DNA of 8,666 nt from JAICJR01 sp036491015 (lineage in GTDB: Bacteria; Actinomycetota; Thermoleophilia; Solirubrobacterales; Thermoleophilaceae): positions 1-8,666 of the forward strand of contig DASXCV010000331.1 in the NCBI GenBank assembly GCA_036491015.1, read 5' to 3'. The translations under genes and the position numbers were made by a program. The notes under the pieces are model-generated. The model did no database searches. It had not been told where the DNA came from and saw nothing but the letters and a program-made list of their open reading frames with translations. Below, one piece after another: positions 6,103-8,666 of this stretch. How positions within the stretch are numbered: position 1 is the first letter of the stretch; every line of letters begins with the position of its first letter.

Positions 6103-7550
6103 CGCTGGAACAGCACCGCGGCCTGGCGCGGGTCGAGCCGGTTGAACAGCAGCCCGGGCGGCCCGATGCTCACCGGCTTGTCCGAGCGGAAGCGGATCAG
6201 CGTGTAGGTGGAGGTGGAGCGCTGTCCGACGATCCGCATCCCCGCGACCGGCGGCTGATGCGGAGTTGCCGGGAGCTTCACCGCATGCGCGCCCGAGAAC
6301 ACGCTGCTGCGCTCCGGCAGCGCGACGAGATCGATCTCCTTGACCGGGAAGGTCTGCTTCGAGAACGGCTGCATGTAGATGCTGAGCGGCACCGACGCCG
6401 ACACCGGCGTGACCACGAGCGCGCGCGGAACGGTGACCGGCCCGAGCGCATCGGCGATGCCGCGGTTGTTGTCGCGCTGGTACGCGGGATTCACGAACAC
6501 CGCGATCGTCACGAACAGGCCGACGGCGCAGAGCCCGGCGGTGGCCACGAGGCCGGTGCGGCCCGCGTTGCGCGCGCCGAGGCCGATCGCCGGCACGAGC
6601 ATGAGCGGCAGCCAGGCGCCGAGCAGGTTGCGCGTGTCGAGGTAGTCGGCGCCGGCGAGCGCGAGCACCACCGGGATCGCCACCGCGGTCACGCCGATCA
6701 GCGCCGCCACCCGCGCGCCGCGGCGCTCGCGTTCGCCCGTGCGCGCGTAGAGCAGCGCGAGCGCCACAAGGATCAGGGCGGCGCCGGCCACCACGACGGC
6801 GCCCGTGAGCGGCGAGCTGTAGCCCACCACGAACTGCTTCGCCACGAGCACCCCGCGCTTGGCCTTCGACGAGTCGGTGATGAACGAGGTGAGGTCGAGC
6901 CGGCGCTGGCGCAGAAGCAGCGGGAGCAGCGCGCCGCCGACCACGAGCAGCCCGGCGATGGCGAGCGCTGGGCGGCGGCGGTCGTGCGCGGCCAGGACGA
7001 GCCAGACCGCCTCGGGCGCCACCACGAATGCCCCGAAGTAGTGCGTGGCGATCGCCAGCGCCGAGGCAATGGTCCAGAGCACGAGCGTGCGGTCCGACGG
7101 CGTGTGCAGCTGGCGGGCGAACAGCCAGAACGACAACCCGACGAAGAGCAGCAGCAGCGAGTAGGAGCGCGCCTCCTGCGAGTACCAGATGAGCAGCGGG
7201 TTGACCGTGGCGAGCGCGGCGATCACGAGCGCGGTCTTCCTCGACACGAGCTCGCGGCCGGCGGCGTACGCGACCGGGATGAAGAGCGTGCCGGCGAGCG
7301 CCGACAGCGAGCGCAGCCCAAACTCGCCGTGGCCGAACACGCGCGTCCAGACCCAGGCCAGCGCGTAGTACAGGGGCGGGGTGGACTCGCTCCCGCCGAT
7401 GCTCGACAGCATGTGCCCGAAGCTGCCGTGCAACAGCCGCACGGTCACCGCCTCGTCGAACCAGAAGCTCTGCACGTGGAGGGTCGAGAAGCGCAGGATC
7501 GCCGCGAGCACCGTCAGGGCCGCGAGCAACAGGCCGGAACGGGCTCGCAT
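6099..7550 (-). CDS. GT39/ArnT-like polytopic membrane glycosyltransferase
   Basis: The 483-residue membrane protein resembles the GT39/PMT family of lipid-phosphate-sugar-dependent glycosyltransferases. After a first helix (about 6-22) comes SFWFDEAVTVRLL (28-40), whose Asp32-Glu33 matches the catalytic acidic pair in the first external loop of the family. It is followed by ESTPPLYYALAWVW (55-68), LRSLSALAG (79-87), NPLLIWYSQEARSYSLLL (117-134) and a late DTRNLLGAWLPLML segment (305-318). About ten to eleven hydrophobic helices extend to about residue 352. A soluble C-terminal part (about 353-483) without recognised motifs probably faces outside. The likely role is transfer of a sugar from a polyprenyl-phosphate donor to a cell-envelope lipid or protein; the acceptor is unknown. 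ATG 7550 lacks a Shine-Dalgarno, but TAAGCT lies 8 nt upstream. The stop overlaps the selB stop, and no terminator separates the two genes. Confidence 0.5.
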   Translation of the reverse strand: MRARSGLLLAALTVLAAILRFSTLHVQSFWFDEAVTVRLLHGSFGHMLSSIGGSESTPPLYYALAWVWTRVFGHGEFGLRSLSALAGTLFIPVAYAAGRELVSRKTALVIAALATVNPLLIWYSQEARSYSLLLLFVGLSFWLFARQLHTPSDRTLVLWTIASALAIATHYFGAFVVAPEAVWLVLAAHDRRRPALAIAGLLVVGGALLPLLLRQRRLDLTSFITDSSKAKRGVLVAKQFVVGYSSPLTGAVVVAGAALILVALALLYARTGERERRGARVAALIGVTAVAIPVVLALAGADYLDTRNLLGAWLPLMLVPAIGLGARNAGRTGLVATAGLCAVGLFVTIAVFVNPAYQRDNNRGIADALGPVTVPRALVVTPVSASVPLSIYMQPFSKQTFPVKEIDLVALPERSSVFSGAHAVKLPATPHQPPVAGMRIVGQRSTSTYTLIRFRSDKPVSIGPPGLLFNRLDPRQAAVLFQR

Positions 7551-7558
7551 GGGCGGGC

Positions 7559-7564
7559 AGCTTA
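7559..7564 (-). promoter_or_regulatory. -10-like box for a possibly leaderless glycosyltransferase mRNA
   Basis: TAAGCT on the minus strand fits TANNNT and ends 8 nt before the ATG at 7550. Transcription from it would begin within a few bases of the start codon. No good -35 element is seen at 16-19 nt spacing. No Shine-Dalgarno precedes the ATG. The same arrangement occurs at moaDE and the exporter gene. Confidence 0.5.
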
Positions 7565-7577
7565 CGGTGCGCGGGTG

Positions 7578-7601
7578 CGGCCCCGCTCAGGGCCGGGGCT
7601 G
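7578..7601. repeat. GC-rich inverted repeat between divergent genes
   Basis: GCCCCG (7580-7585) pairs with CGGGGC (7594-7599) across an 8-nt loop, extendable by a G-T and a C-G pair to 7578/7601. It lies between the two divergent promoters. No U tract follows. It may be an operator, a leftover hairpin or chance in GC-rich DNA. Confidence 0.5.
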
Positions 7602-7612
7602 TTCAGTGCTCC

Positions 7613-7642
7613 TTGGCACCACTCCCGCTCGAGGAATACCAT
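7613..7642 (+). promoter_or_regulatory. Sigma-70-type promoter of the MetE-like gene
   Basis: TTGGCA (7613-7618), an 18-nt spacer and TACCAT (7637-7642) closely resemble the actinobacterial housekeeping consensus TTGACN-N17/18-TANNNT. A start near 7649-7650 would give a leader of about 55 nt before ATG 7704. This is the best -35/-10 pair I saw in the window. Confidence 0.5.
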
Positions 7643-7649
7643 CGCGGGC

Positions 7650-7703
7650 GGCGAGCGGCGCTGTGTGCGCTCGTCCTACACACCTGCGCTCACGGAGGGA
7701 CAG
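7650..7703 (+). promoter_or_regulatory. Leader of the MetE-like gene with competing base pairings
   Basis: CGAGCG (7652-7657) can pair with CGCTCG (7668-7673). A second copy of TGCGCTC (7685-7691; the first is 7666-7672) offers GAGCG an alternative partner just before the ribosome-binding site. GTGTG (7663-7667) can pair with CACAC (7679-7683), and GTCCT (7673-7677) can pair with GGGAC (7697-7701) over the Shine-Dalgarno region. The Shine-Dalgarno is GGAGG at 7694-7698, 5 nt before the ATG. I see no consensus of a known SAM, SAH or cobalamin riboswitch. Regulation through these pairings is speculation. Confidence 0.5.
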
Positions 7704-8666
7704 ATGCCTCGGAAGATTGCCGACCACATCCTGCCGACGACGATGGTGGGGTCGTATCCGCGTCCGCATTGGTTCGATTATCAGTTGCTGGGCCGGGATG
7801 TGCGGGTCGCCTTTAAGCACGTGGATCATCAGGAGGCCTACGAGGACGCGACCGAGGTCGTGATCCACGATCAGGAGGAGGCGGGCCTCGACTTCGTCAC
7901 GGACGGGCAGATGTATTACGACGATTACGTCGGTGTGATCGGCTCTTTCTGCTGGTACATGTACGAGCGCATCCCGGGCTTCGAGCACGCGAAGGAGGAG
8001 CACCCGGCGGCGGTCGGCACCTCCGAGCGCGGCGTCGGCCTGACACTGCTCTCGGATTGGGGTGGGGTGATCAACAGCGGGCCGGTTGAGCACGGCCCGA
8101 TCCGCCTCGTCGACTTCTACAAGCTCGCGTCCAAGTACGCGACCAAGCCGATGAAGGTGTCCGTCGGCGCGGGGCCGGTGAACCTCGCCTGGCACGTCTA
8201 CTTTGAGCATTACAAGGACGCCAGGGAGCTGAGCTACGCGCTGGCGCCGATCTTCAACCAGGAGATGAAGGACCTGGTCGCGGCCGGGGCGACGTTCCTG
8301 CAGATCGAGGACCTCGGCGCGTGGCTGCCGCTGTTCACCGAGGACGACGGCGACTACGAGTGGATCGCCGACGTGATGGCCCAGTGCGTCGACGGCGTGG
8401 ACGCGAAGATCGCCTGGCACTTCTGTTACGGCAACGCCTGGGGCAACCGCCTCGCCGATCTCTACCCGGCCGGCTACGAGGCCGTGCTACCGCACTTCTA
8501 TGACGTGCCGGTCGACCAGTTCGTGCTCGACTTCGCCAACCGCGAGATGATCGACATCGACGCGCTCAAGGGCCTCCCCGACGACAAAGAGGTAGGCATC
8601 GGCGTCGTCGACATCCGCACGATGATGGTCGAGACCCCCGAAGTCGTCGCCGACCGCATCCGCAAG
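7704..8666 (+). CDS. MetE-like (UROD/cobalamin-independent methionine synthase superfamily) zinc transferase, 3'-truncated
   Basis: The frame is open from ATG 7704 to the window end: 321 residues with no stop. It resembles the C-terminal catalytic barrel of MetE and its stand-alone relatives, which activate a thiol on zinc for alkylation. Visible motifs are TTMVGSYPRPHWFD (12-25), YKDARELSYALAP (170-182), AAGATFLQIED (193-203), WHFCYGN (238-244), LDFANREM (275-282) and GIGVVDIRTMMVETPEVVADRI (298-319, in two parts). His239 and Cys241 fit the HxC zinc ligands of MetE. The third ligand would be Asp276 or Glu281, and the final Cys would lie beyond the window. It begins at the barrel, with no MetE N-terminal half. 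Candidates are a folate-independent core methionine synthase, an epoxyalkane:coenzyme M transferase relative (also a YPxPxW start) or an uncharacterised subgroup. The start is supported by GGAGG at 7694-7698. Early codons are less GC-biased than its neighbours. Confidence 0.5.
   Translation, partial: MPRKIADHILPTTMVGSYPRPHWFDYQLLGRDVRVAFKHVDHQEAYEDATEVVIHDQEEAGLDFVTDGQMYYDDYVGVIGSFCWYMYERIPGFEHAKEEHPAAVGTSERGVGLTLLSDWGGVINSGPVEHGPIRLVDFYKLASKYATKPMKVSVGAGPVNLAWHVYFEHYKDARELSYALAPIFNQEMKDLVAAGATFLQIEDLGAWLPLFTEDDGDYEWIADVMAQCVDGVDAKIAWHFCYGNAWGNRLADLYPAGYEAVLPHFYDVPVDQFVLDFANREMIDIDALKGLPDDKEVGIGVVDIRTMMVETPEVVADRIRK

Noticed and set aside
7551..7703. tRNA-Sec gene (selC) in the divergent spacer
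   Set aside because: No T-loop-like GGTTCRA motif, acceptor stem pairing or long variable arm could be assembled; a promoter and leader explain the region better.
7643..7703. Known SAM, SAH or cobalamin riboswitch before the MetE-like gene
   Set aside because: I could not match the conserved core sequences of these classes; only generic competing stems are visible.
7587..8420. Minus-strand open frame of 277 codons opposite the MetE-like gene
   Set aside because: The plus-strand frame has a promoter, Shine-Dalgarno and family motifs; the antisense frame has none.

Overview
The window is very GC-rich with strong G/C bias at third codon positions. It looks like a chromosomal segment of a high-GC actinobacterium. 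The gene families (a MoaD-MoaE fusion, a bacterial SelA/SelB pair, a YDDSDG-type secreted phosphoesterase and a MetE-like enzyme) would fit a soil lineage such as Thermoleophilia. That placement is an inference from sequence style, not a search result. No mobile element, integrase, tRNA, rRNA or CRISPR array was seen.

Layout. (1) 2-1537 (+) is the 3' part of a phospholipase C/acid phosphatase-family phosphoesterase, running off the left edge. (2) A perfect 14-bp hairpin at 1562-1598 separates it from a convergent RhtA-like EamA exporter (1605-2495, -). (3) A 40-bp divergent intergenic region holds an imperfect palindrome (2500-2533) that fits two mirrored promoters. (4) A tight co-directional operon follows: moaD-moaE fusion (2536-3174), selA (3137-4513, overlapping moaDE by 38 bp) and selB (4525-6102). 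(5) selB collides with a convergent GT39-like membrane glycosyltransferase (6099-7550, -); both stop codons use the same CTAG. (6) A 153-bp divergent spacer has a good sigma-70-type promoter and a potentially structured leader, and leads into a MetE-like zinc methyl/alkyl-transferase (7704-8666, +) cut off by the right edge. No gene-free stretch exceeds 300 bases; the longest is this 153-bp spacer.

How the genes fit together. The central operon joins molybdopterin synthase with the two protein factors of selenocysteine synthesis and insertion. The natural shared client is a molybdenum or tungsten selenoenzyme such as a Sec-containing formate dehydrogenase, which must lie elsewhere, as must selC and selD. 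The flanking genes are not obviously linked to this pathway.

The most interesting points are: the mirror-symmetric divergent promoter; the MoaD Gly-Gly terminus buried inside a fusion protein; the selA ribosome-binding site written into the catalytic-lysine codons of moaE; a SelB that appears to keep only two of the usual four winged-helix domains; the shared CTAG stop; three genes with a TANNNT box 7-9 nt before an ATG that lacks a Shine-Dalgarno sequence (likely leaderless mRNAs); and a MetE-like enzyme of uncertain substrate behind a leader with competing pairings. I did not find a clearly unprecedented multi-gene system.
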